From a virus: a stretch of DNA of 58,261 nt. Made by a program: the position numbers and the translations under genes. Numbering within the stretch: the stretch's first letter is position 1; every line of letters begins with the position of its first letter. The notes beneath the pieces were generated by a model. It was not told where the DNA came from. It was given only the letters and a program-made list of their open reading frames with translations, and did not search any database. Positions 49,920 to 57,311 of this stretch are shown piece by piece. The stretch lies in the IMG/VR virus record IMGVR_UViG_3300033141_003435, positions 1 to 58,261 of that record; one strand, written 5' to 3'.

Positions 49920-50016
49920 CAAGTTCAATGTTGAATGTTGTACCGAGCGTTTGATTTTTTCGACGCGACGTATGGGACCAACTTTCAGTGTTTGGTTTTT
50001 TGATGGTCGTTGTGCG

Positions 50017-50883
50017 CTACGAAGTTGAACCAACTTTTAGCTTCCTCACAGCTTCTTCTCGCTCTTCCTTTGGGAGACGCAGCGCGTCTCCCCAGTCTTT
50101 GCACTCAGGCGGCGGAGTTTGAATCTCCGTCTTCACGACCCAGCGCAGAAGATCGTAAATTCTTAAAGCTTCCTCACTCGCATCTCTATCGAGTGCGACT
50201 ATCACTTTCGATGGAACGAGGTTGAGAATCTTGCGAAGTTGAGCATTCGTGGCTCTCTTTCCCAACAACGCGACTCCACCAAGAGCAATCGCGTCAAACA
50301 CCCCTTCGCATATTGCAACAACCGCGCCACTCTTCCCTCTGAATCTGTCGATCCCGTAAACGACTTCTGTCTTCGGAAGCAGCCCCTCTTCTCTCTTCGA
50401 CGGATTCCTCCACTTAGGGCCGACTCCCTCTAGCCTTCTCCCGACGTAGTACACAACTCTTTGATTTTCGTAGCAAGGAAAGATCACTCTGTTGGACCAG
50501 TGCGGACTCCACACTGCGTTGGAAACGCTGATGTCGTTGCGTGACAACCCGCGAAACTCAAGATACGCCACCGCCTTCGCCCTCTCCTCTCGATGGACAC
50601 TAGACGAAGAGAGCAACGAAACAGCTGACGCCAAAATACTGGGACGACTTCTCTCTATGGGCTTCACTGTTCGCTCGATGTAGGCAGCTATCTCTTCAAA
50701 CTGTACGGCACGAACGACCGCAGGAAAGTCACGTTTTAGCCTTTCCACCGAACCTGCGGCGTCGCACAACTTGCAGTGAAAGACTTTGTGTCTGAGGTTG
50801 ATATAGAGATGCTTGTGGTGCCATCCAGACTTATCCCCGCAGTAAGGGCACGCAACGACAACCTCGTCTCCGTATCTCTTCAT
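50017..50883 (-). CDS. DnaG-type DNA primase
   Basis: 288 residues, ATG start. Residues 10-45 form a zinc-binding domain (CPYCGDKSG and HCKLCDAAG). The TOPRIM core has VVAICEGVFDAIAL and VIVALDRDAS, giving the catalytic Glu and Asp residues. It is short like T7- or phage-type primases, with no helicase domain. The helicase gene lies 5 kb downstream. Confidence 0.85.
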   Translation of the reverse strand: MKRYGDEVVVACPYCGDKSGWHHKHLYINLRHKVFHCKLCDAAGSVERLKRDFPAVVRAVQFEEIAAYIERTVKPIERSRPSILASAVSLLSSSSVHREERAKAVAYLEFRGLSRNDISVSNAVWSPHWSNRVIFPCYENQRVVYYVGRRLEGVGPKWRNPSKREEGLLPKTEVVYGIDRFRGKSGAVVAICEGVFDAIALGGVALLGKRATNAQLRKILNLVPSKVIVALDRDASEEALRIYDLLRWVVKTEIQTPPPECKDWGDALRLPKEEREEAVRKLKVGSTS

Positions 50884-51251
50884 TTCTCTTCGACTTCACT
50901 TTCCATGGGGACTCCGAACATACGCTTTGCTTCCTCGGGGGTCAATTCTTCGCCGTTCCAACGTTCGAGGTTCCGACGAAGCTCCTCTTCAATACTACGC
51001 TCAAGTGGGCTGACGTTGGCTCGCAGCTCTTGAAGAAGTTTCTCTCTTCTCTCCTCTTCGCTCATACGCTTAAGACGACGACGAGTCTCCTTATTAGCTC
51101 GTTTCACGAACTTGCGCAAGGCTCTCACGTACGGGTCTCTCCGAAGCTTTCTCAACAAGTTCCAGATGATGAGTCGACGAATCAGTCGATCCCCCGTTGG
51201 GCTGAGCAAGAAGGCCACGACTACAGCAAATACAAGTAGCACATACTTCAT
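50880..51251 (-). CDS. membrane-anchored basic coiled protein
   Basis: 123 residues from ATG 51251 (GGAGGAAGTAAG upstream). A signal-anchor helix (KYVLLVFAVVVAFLLSP) is followed by a strongly basic region and helices ending in EELTPEEAKRMFGVP. It overlaps the primase start by ATGA. Function unknown. Confidence 0.55.
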   Translation of the reverse strand: MKYVLLVFAVVVAFLLSPTGDRLIRRLIIWNLLRKLRRDPYVRALRKFVKRANKETRRRLKRMSEEERREKLLQELRANVSPLERSIEEELRRNLERWNGEELTPEEAKRMFGVPMESEVEEK

Positions 51252-51252
51252 C

Positions 51253-51462
51253 TTACTTCCTCCTTTCGTCTTTTGCTCTTTCAACCGAACAATGCTTCAA
51301 GTCCAGTGACACACAATGCACTTCTCGCAGATGCTCCACAATGTGCGCTCCACAAAGCTTCGCTCCACAATGCAGACATTGTGCGTCAACATCCCTCGGA
51401 CAAAACACACCCCGCTCTTCCTCTTTGCTTCTCTTACACTCAGAGCAAATCTCGTAAAGCAT
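51253..51462 (-). CDS. small zinc-finger (B-box-like) protein
   Basis: 69 residues from ATG 51462 (TTGGAGGAGTG upstream). CSEC, CPRDVDAQCLHCGAKLCGAH and HLREVHC give at least two zinc sites resembling a B-box or FYVE-like knuckle. Not otherwise identified. Confidence 0.55.
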   Translation of the reverse strand: MLYEICSECKRSKEEERGVFCPRDVDAQCLHCGAKLCGAHIVEHLREVHCVSLDLKHCSVERAKDERRK

Positions 51463-51668
51463 CACTCCTCCAATTTGTCTGTGTTTGGGGCTGGCTCCTG
51501 AAGATTGTCCTTTTCAAACGCGCCCTTTCCAACGAGATACCCTCGCAGAAAGGTCATGCGTCGCTCAAGTTCGACTCTTCGCCATGTCGGAACTTTCTCC
51601 GTATCAAGTTCCGCTCTGATGGCGTTCATCTCCCTTTGAGCTTCTTCGATACTCTTAGGCGCTTTCAT
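51462..51668 (-). CDS. small helical protein
   Basis: 68 residues, ATG after GGAGGTGTCAC. SIEEAQREMNAIRAEL and RRVELERRMTFLRGYL form a helical hairpin with an acidic end. No family recognised. Confidence 0.5.
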   Translation of the reverse strand: MKAPKSIEEAQREMNAIRAELDTEKVPTWRRVELERRMTFLRGYLVGKGAFEKDNLQEPAPNTDKLEE

Positions 51669-51840
51669 GTGACACCTCCTTTTTTGTTTTCACGCCTTCT
51701 TTGCCTTTCCAATCTCTACAAACAGAAGCAGGGTGCTTCTCTTCCTTGTGAAGCTTGCAGACTCCTCGTCTCAAGAAGTACGACCTTACTAGCGGCGCGT
51801 AGAAGTGAACGCAGTTAGAACACCTCCGTCTGTCCCTCAT
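51655..51840 (-). CDS. small Cys4 zinc-binding protein
   Basis: 61 residues. CSNCVHFYAP, then GVCKLH and ASVCRDW follow the CxxCxxF...C...C pattern also seen in the JAB proteins and in the 52946-53281 product. Likely a zinc-binding interaction module. Confidence 0.55.
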   Translation of the reverse strand: MRDRRRCSNCVHFYAPLVRSYFLRRGVCKLHKEEKHPASVCRDWKGKEGVKTKKEVSHESA

Positions 51841-51841
51841 G

Positions 51842-52000
51842 CTACTCCTCCTTCAACTGCGCTATCTCTTTCAACAGTCTTATCTTGGCGGCGAAAGTAG
51901 CGGGGTACTTCTCCCCCATCAGCGTCGAAAGATAGCCCCACTGTGTTGGCGTAAGAGTCTCAGCCAACTTCCAAACAATCTCGCCCTTCAGTGTTTCCAT
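51842..52000 (-). CDS. small hypothetical protein
   Basis: 52 residues from ATG 52000 (GGGAGGCAAAA upstream); an upstream start at 52024 overlaps the previous gene. Helical (LAETLTPTQWGYLSTLMGEK). Unknown. Confidence 0.45.
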   Translation of the reverse strand: METLKGEIVWKLAETLTPTQWGYLSTLMGEKYPATFAAKIRLLKEIAQLKEE

Positions 52001-52020
52001 TTTTGCCTCCCACCACATCG

Positions 52021-52263
52021 TCATCTCCGACCACGCTCAAAAACTTCGTTCAGCGTTTTCGACCCAACTGAACGAATGTTGACGCCGCCTCTTCCACCTT
52101 CAGCTTTGTAAAACTTGCCCCCGAAGTAAAAGACAGCCTTGAAAGACGGACACCCAATGTACGCGAACTCATCTGGAAGAGCGTCGCTGATGTCGCAGAG
52201 TCGACGGTTGTTCTTCTCCACCCACTCGTTCCATTGTTCAACTGTCATGTGTCTTGGAAGCAT
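52021..52263 (-). CDS. small hypothetical protein
   Basis: 80 residues, ATG behind GGAGGAAG. WNEWVEKNNRRLCDISDALP and AVFYFGGKFYKAEGGRGG suggest a small alpha/beta fold. It overlaps the upstream gene by 26 bases. Confidence 0.5.
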   Translation of the reverse strand: MLPRHMTVEQWNEWVEKNNRRLCDISDALPDEFAYIGCPSFKAVFYFGGKFYKAEGGRGGVNIRSVGSKTLNEVFERGRR

Positions 52264-52771
52264 CTTCTTCCTCCTTCAATACTGAGTCTGGGATGCCCCA
52301 AACTTTGAGCACGTCGTCTAGAGTCTTGCAGTGTGAAAAGTCTGTCGTCACGTAATCTTTGATGTACCCGTCTTCCTTCAGCTTCGCGAATATCAAGAGT
52401 GCACTGCCTTTGTAATGATCTCCACTTTTCTTCCCCGCGGGCTCTAGAGTGACGACCTGCTTGTGTGGAAGTGTGCCTTCAGGCGCATCATCCTCCAAGT
52501 GCTGTTGGAGAACCAGCTTTGTGCAGAACTCTCCTGTTGAGACCTTTCGCGTAATGAAAAGCTTAAGCAACTCGACGGGAAACAGCACCGGATTCGCTCT
52601 AGCGGAGATGAAGAGATAGAGCAAGTTGTCTTCACTGAGAGCACAAATGACTCGCTTGCTCGTCAGCTCTTTCTGCTCCTCGCTCATCAGCTCTTTCTGC
52701 TCCTCCTCGCTCATCTCTTCGACTTTCCACACTGTCACTTCCTCGTTGTCGAAAACTCGTTTTTTCTTCAT
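52238..52771 (-). CDS. hypothetical protein with internal tandem repeat
   Basis: 177 residues. Near residue 20 a MSEEEQKEL-type unit is duplicated (a roughly 24-base repeat in the DNA). The rest is alpha/beta with ARANPVLFPVELLKLFITRK. No family recognised. Confidence 0.5.
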   Translation of the reverse strand: MKKKRVFDNEEVTVWKVEEMSEEEQKELMSEEQKELTSKRVICALSEDNLLYLFISARANPVLFPVELLKLFITRKVSTGEFCTKLVLQQHLEDDAPEGTLPHKQVVTLEPAGKKSGDHYKGSALLIFAKLKEDGYIKDYVTTDFSHCKTLDDVLKVWGIPDSVLKEEEDASKTHDS

Positions 52772-52953
52772 GTTGAGGCTCCTCTACTGACGCAAGTCTC
52801 TCTGACGACGATTCTCCAACCCAACACATTGTCTTCTTCGACAAGTATCCGCTCATCGTTTCGCTTCCAGAGAACCCACGGCGGGCTGCTGATTCCGTAG
52901 GTGATGTTCTGGCGCTCAAAGCCCATCCTCTTCAACTCAGTCTCGTCAATCAT
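52768..52953 (-). CDS. small hypothetical protein
   Basis: 61 residues, ATG overlapping the next gene by ATGA. Sequence features include ISSPPWVLWKRND and VEEDNVLGWRIVVRE, a likely beta hairpin. Unknown. Confidence 0.45.
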   Translation of the reverse strand: MIDETELKRMGFERQNITYGISSPPWVLWKRNDERILVEEDNVLGWRIVVRETCVSRGAST

Positions 52954-53281
52954 TTCTTCCTCCTTTCTTAGACTTTGATCTAAAGCTAAAACAGAACGTC
53001 AGAAGGTTCTCTGACACTGCCCCACTGTCTGCCCCCCCAACGGCACACCACCCATTTATCGTTTTTGAGCTATACGGATTGAAGTGAGCACACTCACCAC
53101 ATCGAACCATCAACTTTTGCTCCGTCTCTATCCGCTCCTCGATGTAGCGCAACCGAGACTCAATGAAATCCTTGCTCGCCGCCGAAGCGTTGCGAAGGTC
53201 GATCTCAAATGCTTCTTTCACCGCCTTGAGAGCCGCATAGTCCATACTGTCGTACACTTGCCTCCAAGCGTTTTTGCGCAA
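52946..53281 (-). CDS. hypothetical protein with Cys4 module
   Basis: 111 residues, TTG start behind GGAGGTGTGAA. A helical N-terminal half is followed by CGECAHFNPY...GWCAV...TFCFSF, the same CxxCxxF...C...C layout found in other proteins of this phage. Unknown function. Confidence 0.5.
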   Translation of the reverse strand: MRKNAWRQVYDSMDYAALKAVKEAFEIDLRNASAASKDFIESRLRYIEERIETEQKLMVRCGECAHFNPYSSKTINGWCAVGGADSGAVSENLLTFCFSFRSKSKKGGRND

Positions 53282-53282
53282 T

Positions 53283-54290
53283 TCACACCTCCTCTATGAA
53301 CTTCACCAACCGACAGTGCCTCATCAGCCCCCTTAGTGGAGGCTGATATCTGACGAGCACTCTCTTTCCGTAGTACTCTTTCTTCAAGCTTCCGTCTGAG
53401 GCTGTCATTTGCTCCCTAAGCTCATCCGTCAGATTTCCGAAAGCACCGACCACTTTTCCGTCAATCGACACCGTACACGCTCCGACTTTCCCTTCGATCC
53501 TTCCAGCTCCAGGGCTCCACCCAGTTATCACAGCCTCTACATCATCGTAGCGTTTGACCTTCAGCCAACAATCCACTCTTGAGTTGGGCCTGTACTTGGA
53601 ATAGATGTGCTTCAGCATAACTCCTTCTCCCTTTCGTCTCACAACCTCTTCGTAGAACGCTTTCTTCCCCTCTTTGACAACTTCCGACACTTGAAGACGA
53701 AGCGATTTGCAGACCGTCTCCAGCTTCTTTCTTCTTGCTTGCCACGAAAGCTCTGTCACATCTTCTCTCCCAAAGCGTATTATGTCAAACACTACAAATC
53801 TTGCCCATCCAAACTTCTTTTGGGTCTCGAGTGCTTGTTCGGGCAGTGCCCCATTTATCGCTTGTATCGCCGCTATCGGCGGCCTCTTGTCGCCTTCTCC
53901 GGCAATCATCTCCCCGTCTAAGATCGTTCCCTCTAACGCTTCAGAGTATCTGTCGTGATACTGAGGGTAGTTGTCCGTCTTTTCGTTGTACAGCAGCGTT
54001 TTCGGGTCTTTCCCTCTTGTAGTGAATCGAATTCGTCCACGATGAAAGTGCATCAACATTCTAACCCCATCAAGCTTCTCTTCGCAAATCCAATCTTTGT
54101 CCTCCCAGTACGGCTCCGGGTTCTCCGTTACGTCTTCTGCTAACATCGGCTCTATCTGTGTCGGAGTGTCTTCCGTCGTAAAGTGCTTTGCTACTCTTCC
54201 TTCTAGCACCTCATATGTTTCCGACTCGTCCGCTTCAAGCCCCAAGCTTCTCACGTACTCTACAAATTCTTGTTTAGGCGACTTGCTCAT
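53283..54290 (-). CDS. ATP-dependent DNA ligase
   Basis: 335 residues. EEKLDGVRM places the AMP-linked Lys at residue 72. RGKD, LDGEMIAG, FVVFDII, GEGVMLKH and WLKVKRYD are nucleotidyltransferase motifs III-V in order, and the C-terminal 90 residues form the OB domain. The size fits compact phage/T4-like or viral ligases. It seals nicks in replication and recombination. Confidence 0.9.
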   Translation of the reverse strand: MSKSPKQEFVEYVRSLGLEADESETYEVLEGRVAKHFTTEDTPTQIEPMLAEDVTENPEPYWEDKDWICEEKLDGVRMLMHFHRGRIRFTTRGKDPKTLLYNEKTDNYPQYHDRYSEALEGTILDGEMIAGEGDKRPPIAAIQAINGALPEQALETQKKFGWARFVVFDIIRFGREDVTELSWQARRKKLETVCKSLRLQVSEVVKEGKKAFYEEVVRRKGEGVMLKHIYSKYRPNSRVDCWLKVKRYDDVEAVITGWSPGAGRIEGKVGACTVSIDGKVVGAFGNLTDELREQMTASDGSLKKEYYGKRVLVRYQPPLRGLMRHCRLVKFIEEV

Positions 54291-54501
54291 CTTTCATCTC
54301 TTCCCTGGGAACCAGATCAAAGGTCACCGACATGTCCCCTGAAAAGCGATCTTGTACCTTGATCCCGATCAAGTCGTGGGCGGACGAATACTTCCACCGC
54401 TTGGTCAGTCTTTCTCTTGGGTCGTTCTTGAGAGCTTTGAACATAGCAAGCTCTAGTCTCCCAAGGACTCTTCTTTCACTGCGTTTTCGTCCTCTTGCCA
54501 T
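54274..54501 (-). CDS. small basic hypothetical protein
   Basis: 75 residues. Basic N-terminus (ARGRKRSERRVLGRL) with a central helix and acidic tail, possibly nucleic-acid binding. It overlaps both neighbours. Confidence 0.5.
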   Translation of the reverse strand: MARGRKRSERRVLGRLELAMFKALKNDPRERLTKRWKYSSAHDLIGIKVQDRFSGDMSVTFDLVPREEMKDEQVA

Positions 54502-55051
54502 TTCGTTGCCTCCTTTGTTGAATGTCTAACAGCCTCTGAAGCTCAGAGGCCATCGCTCTAACGATGTCGTACGTAGCATCTAAGCTTGTATCGACATCGC
54601 CGAGATCGTCCCAAAGCTCCTGATAAGCTTTGTTTGCCGTAAGCCCGTCCATCAGCTTTTCCACCAGCAGTCTCTCATATCCGTGTTTGCCTTCTTTCCA
54701 CTTTTCGATCGTCATCCGCAGTGTCTTCAGCCGTTCCTCTCTCCATCGTTTGCTTCCGAGTCCCTCGATGTCTACCACAACGTTTGTCGCAAGTCGACTT
54801 TGCTTTCGAAGATAGTTTCGACTCCCCTTTGGAACGCTCTCCGCATTCCAACTCCCGAGTTTGAAGTTGATGATTTCCCGCTTTGCGATCGTTCCAACTT
54901 TAGCAGGATTAAGCTGCCCCTTCTTGGCGGCTTCTAGTATCCCGACCAGAGCTACATTTCTTAGCTCGTCCCGCTCAGTTTGTATCGTAGTGTCTCGAAG
55001 CTGCTTGCTTACGACTTTCTCCACGATAGGGAGAATCTCTTCGAACTTCAC
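54476..55051 (-). CDS. sigma-factor-like transcription protein (tentative)
   Basis: 191 residues, GTG start after AAAGGAGCAACG. ERDELRNVALVGILEAAKKG and VGTIAKREIINF resemble sigma70 region 2, and the C-terminal helices might act like region 4. A clear -35-binding HTH is not evident. If it is a sigma factor it could read the repeated promoter element in this genome. The assignment is uncertain. Confidence 0.45.
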   Translation of the reverse strand: MKFEEILPIVEKVVSKQLRDTTIQTERDELRNVALVGILEAAKKGQLNPAKVGTIAKREIINFKLGSWNAESVPKGSRNYLRKQSRLATNVVVDIEGLGSKRWREERLKTLRMTIEKWKEGKHGYERLLVEKLMDGLTANKAYQELWDDLGDVDTSLDATYDIVRAMASELQRLLDIQQRRQRNGKRTKTQ

Positions 55052-55248
55052 CGTTGCTCCTTTGCTTTGTTCAAAGCAAGCCTGAGAGAAGCGATGTCAT
55101 CTTCCAAAGCAGAGATTTCCGAGTTCAGCCAGTCTGTGTTTATGCTGGAGCCGCAAGAGCTTTTGAGTCCTCTGAGTTCGGCCAGCGCTCTTTCTTTTGC
55201 TTTGATCAGTTTCTTGGCCTCTTTGATGAACCATTGATTTCTGTTCAC
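55048..55248 (-). CDS. small coiled-coil protein
   Basis: 66 residues, GTG start behind AAGGAGGCAACG. A helical hairpin (FIKEAKKLIKAKERALAEL and ISALEDDIASLRLALNKA). Unknown function. Confidence 0.5.
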   Translation of the reverse strand: MNRNQWFIKEAKKLIKAKERALAELRGLKSSCGSSINTDWLNSEISALEDDIASLRLALNKAKEQR

Positions 55249-55583
55249 CGTTGCCTCCTTTTCTTAAACAAGCGTTCCATTCTCGCTATATCTCTTCGCC
55301 TTGCCTTCACTTGCTTTTCCTTCCCCATCGACTCCAGAAGAGCGAAGTAGCCCTCCCTGATTTCAGAAGTGACATCCTTGAACGTTTCCCTGAGTTGTCG
55401 ATATCGTCGATCATAGTCGCCTATCAGCTCCACTCGATCTCCCTTCCAGCGAGTAGATTTCAGAAACCCTTGCAGCTTTGGGTCGTTAGCCTCTATCTCG
55501 ACTTTTTTAGCTAGACCGCCAACTCCCCAAAAGTTGACCTTCTCCTTCTTTGTGAAATTGAAGAACTGAAAGTATTGTCCCAT
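55245..55583 (-). CDS. hypothetical protein (MGQYF-type)
   Basis: 112 residues from ATG 55583 (AGGAGGTTTGAG upstream); the upstream extension is rejected. It begins MGQYFQFFNFTKKEKV, a start I recall from short uncharacterised phage and bacterial proteins. The C-terminal half is basic and helical. Confidence 0.5.
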   Translation of the reverse strand: MGQYFQFFNFTKKEKVNFWGVGGLAKKVEIEANDPKLQGFLKSTRWKGDRVELIGDYDRRYRQLRETFKDVTSEIREGYFALLESMGKEKQVKARRRDIARMERLFKKRRQR

Positions 55584-55594
55584 CTCAAACCTCC

Positions 55595-55885
55595 TCAACG
55601 CTCCTTCCAAAGGAAGAGCATTAGCTCTCCAACTGTTCGAAGCCCTCTGTATTTGTTACGAGCATCGAAGAAATCTACGCAATAGATTTCTTCGAACAAT
55701 ACGTATTGCTCATCCCGCGTTATAACGACATCGTAGGGCAACTGTCTTTCTATCTCTGCGTCTTTCCTATCCGCCTTTTTCCACACCCGTATCATTCCCC
55801 CATCATCGGGAGAACCATACAGTTCCACCAACCAGGACGAAATCTTCTTCGTCCTACTGTCTTCCCCTCCTAGCTGCAATCTCAT
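55595..55885 (-). CDS. hypothetical protein
   Basis: 96 residues, ATG overlapping the previous stop (ATGA). Alpha/beta: SWLVELYGSPDDGGMIRVW and YVLFEEIYCVDFF. No family recognised. Confidence 0.5.
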   Translation of the reverse strand: MRLQLGGEDSRTKKISSWLVELYGSPDDGGMIRVWKKADRKDAEIERQLPYDVVITRDEQYVLFEEIYCVDFFDARNKYRGLRTVGELMLFLWKER

Positions 55886-56028
55886 TTTGCTCTCAACTTA
55901 TACAGATACCGAAAACGACGATTGAGTTCGTCTTCGATCCTTTTTCCGACAGCCGTATTCAACTCTAACCTGAGTTGCCGTTTGAGCTGATACATTGTCG
56001 GCTTCCTACCTTTGCTTTTCTTTCCCAT
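55882..56028 (-). CDS. 48-residue basic protein
   Basis: ATG 56028 behind GGAGGCAACAG; TGA overlaps the next ATG. The product starts MGKKSKGRKPTMYQLKRQLR and is helical and basic, a likely nucleic-acid-binding peptide. Its strong ribosome site supports it. Confidence 0.55.
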   Translation of the reverse strand: MGKKSKGRKPTMYQLKRQLRLELNTAVGKRIEDELNRRFRYLYKLRAK

Positions 56029-56043
56029 CTGTTGCCTCCTTTT

Positions 56044-56241
56044 TTAGATGCTCTCAACATCTCCGAAAGCAAGTCCCTTACCCGAATTCTTTCTCCAGAA
56101 TCTTTCGTAGATTCCTCGTCCCGATTTCGTTGGGTAGAACTGCTTCCCGCATCCTAAACAAGTAATACGACATTCGCACAAACGAAAGTCAAATCCGATC
56201 CTGAACATTTTGTGTTTGTGCTCTCTTGTTTTTGAAGTCAT
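56044..56241 (-). CDS. small zinc-binding protein, first gene after a strong promoter
   Basis: 65 residues from ATG 56241 (TAGGAGGCAACAA upstream). CECRITCLGCGKQF suggests a zinc site in a basic context. It opens the long operon that runs down through ligase and primase. Confidence 0.55.
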   Translation of the reverse strand: MTSKTREHKHKMFRIGFDFRLCECRITCLGCGKQFYPTKSGRGIYERFWRKNSGKGLAFGDVESI

Positions 56242-56298
56242 TTGTTGCCTCCTAGTTTTTGTTTTGTTTTTTCCTTTTTTTTCTTCCATTCTATATAT

Positions 56299-56327
56299 AA
56301 TATAATGTATCCTTATATATTTGTCAA
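56299..56327 (-). promoter_or_regulatory. consensus sigma70 promoter
   Basis: Minus strand TTGACA (56322-56327), 17-base spacer, TATATT (56299-56304): close to consensus, unlike the repeated element. It is a good candidate for an early promoter recognised by host RNA polymerase. Confidence 0.8.
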
Positions 56328-56524
56328 GTATTTTAAGGAAAAAATTAAAAAAAGTCTAAAAAAAGTTGGCGACTTTTTACTGGAGAACAAGTTCTCCTTA
56401 GAGCACAAGAAAGAACAAGATTGATTATCCCATAGTATTAATGCCTTGAAGTTCTTACTGGAGAATCGAAGAGCCCTTGTTTGCAAAACCGCCATTTTTG
56501 CAAAATTTCGACGACTTTTTAAGC
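56328..56524. other. AT-rich intergenic region with inverted repeats
   Basis: No gene is seen. GGAGAAC-AA-GTTCTCC at 56382-56397 and a 9-bp inverted repeat TTTGCAAAA...TTTTGCAAA at 56480-56504 are present, with minus-strand T-runs at 56340-56365. It probably holds the terminator of the upstream operon and an operator for the early promoter. Confidence 0.5.
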
Positions 56525-56779
56525 TCACAGCGATATCTCTCCGAAGCTCTGAGCACAGTACGCCCCGTTCGCTAGCCTTAGATGCTCTTCAACCCACTGT
56601 GTGTGCTTGCAGCCTCTCTCAACTCTCTCCGTACCACTCGCGTCTCGAATGCGCCGTACTCTCTTTGTCCACCCAGGACAGTTGCAGCCTAGCGTTCCCT
56701 CTGACGACAGCTTCACCTCGTAGAGTCGATTGCTGTTCGGAGACCTAAAACGACAAATAAGAACCCAGCTCCTTCTCAA
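56525..56779 (-). CDS. SWIM-zinc-finger-like protein
   Basis: About 84 residues from TTG 56779 (GGAGGA 5 bases upstream); ATG 56791 would lie at the transcription start of promoter copy 5. YEVKLSSEGTLGCNCPGW then RGCKHTQWVEEHL gives the CxC...CxH pattern of SWIM domains, which bind DNA or proteins. Confidence 0.6.
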   Translation of the reverse strand: MRRSWVLICRFRSPNSNRLYEVKLSSEGTLGCNCPGWTKRVRRIRDASGTERVERGCKHTQWVEEHLRLANGAYCAQSFGEISL

Positions 56780-56784
56780 GAGTT

Positions 56785-56830
56785 CCTCCATTATTTTTAT
56801 TATAAAAGTCAGAACTCCTTCGGAAAAAGT
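56785..56830 (-). promoter_or_regulatory. repeated promoter element, copy 5 (variant)
   Basis: Minus strand TTTTTCCGAAGGAGTTCTGA, then TTTTATAATAAAAATAATGG; -10 at 56799-56804. The middle part differs from the other four copies, but the TTTCCGAAGGA box, the -10 and the downstream AAAAATAATGG are kept. Confidence 0.6.
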
Positions 56831-56879
56831 GAGATAGACGTGTGCCCCAGACTCAGAAAAGGCTTTGTGCACGACTACA

Positions 56880-57311
56880 CTACTTGATGATAACCTGATT
56901 CTCCTTCGTCGAAAGCGTCAAAGGAGCGAAATGAAAGAAGAGATGTTTCGAATACCAGATCAACTGCTTGAAGCCGCTCTTACCCTCTATCCACTCAATG
57001 ATGTCGTCGGCGCTCCACGACTTTGACATTGCGTGAGGATAGAAGTCGACTGCACAAGAATAATGCCCTCTGAAGAGGTGGTCGCTATTGTTGACGCCGC
57101 CCACCTTGTTGTTCAGCTCGACACTTCGCTTCCCAGACAGCACTTCGATTGCGTCTCCCGTTTCATCTCTTAGCGGCTGCAACCAGTGGACGCAAAGAAA
57201 CTTGATTTTCGCTTTGTCTGACTCAGTTAAAACGATCTCTGCTGCCAGCTCTGGAAAGTCCCTGCTGACTTTAAACTCGCTGAAACTGAAATTCCGTGTG
57301 ACATCCCCCAT
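56880..57311 (-). CDS. M15-type peptidase (VanY/endolysin-like)
   Basis: 143 residues; ATG 57311 shares a base with the upstream TAA. NFSFSEFKVS, LQPLRDETGDAIEVLSGKRS and LNNKVGGVNNSDHLFRGH followed by CAVDFYPHA are the ordered motifs and zinc ligands (His, Asp) of M15A peptidases. Phages use them to cut peptide bridges in peptidoglycan during lysis or in tail proteins. Confidence 0.75.
   Translation of the reverse strand: MGDVTRNFSFSEFKVSRDFPELAAEIVLTESDKAKIKFLCVHWLQPLRDETGDAIEVLSGKRSVELNNKVGGVNNSDHLFRGHYSCAVDFYPHAMSKSWSADDIIEWIEGKSGFKQLIWYSKHLFFHFAPLTLSTKENQVIIK

Noticed and set aside
49623-50033. Leucine-rich-repeat-like frame
   Set aside because: It is the 22-bp repeat read in changing frames (22 is not a multiple of three), giving a 22-residue pseudo-repeat.
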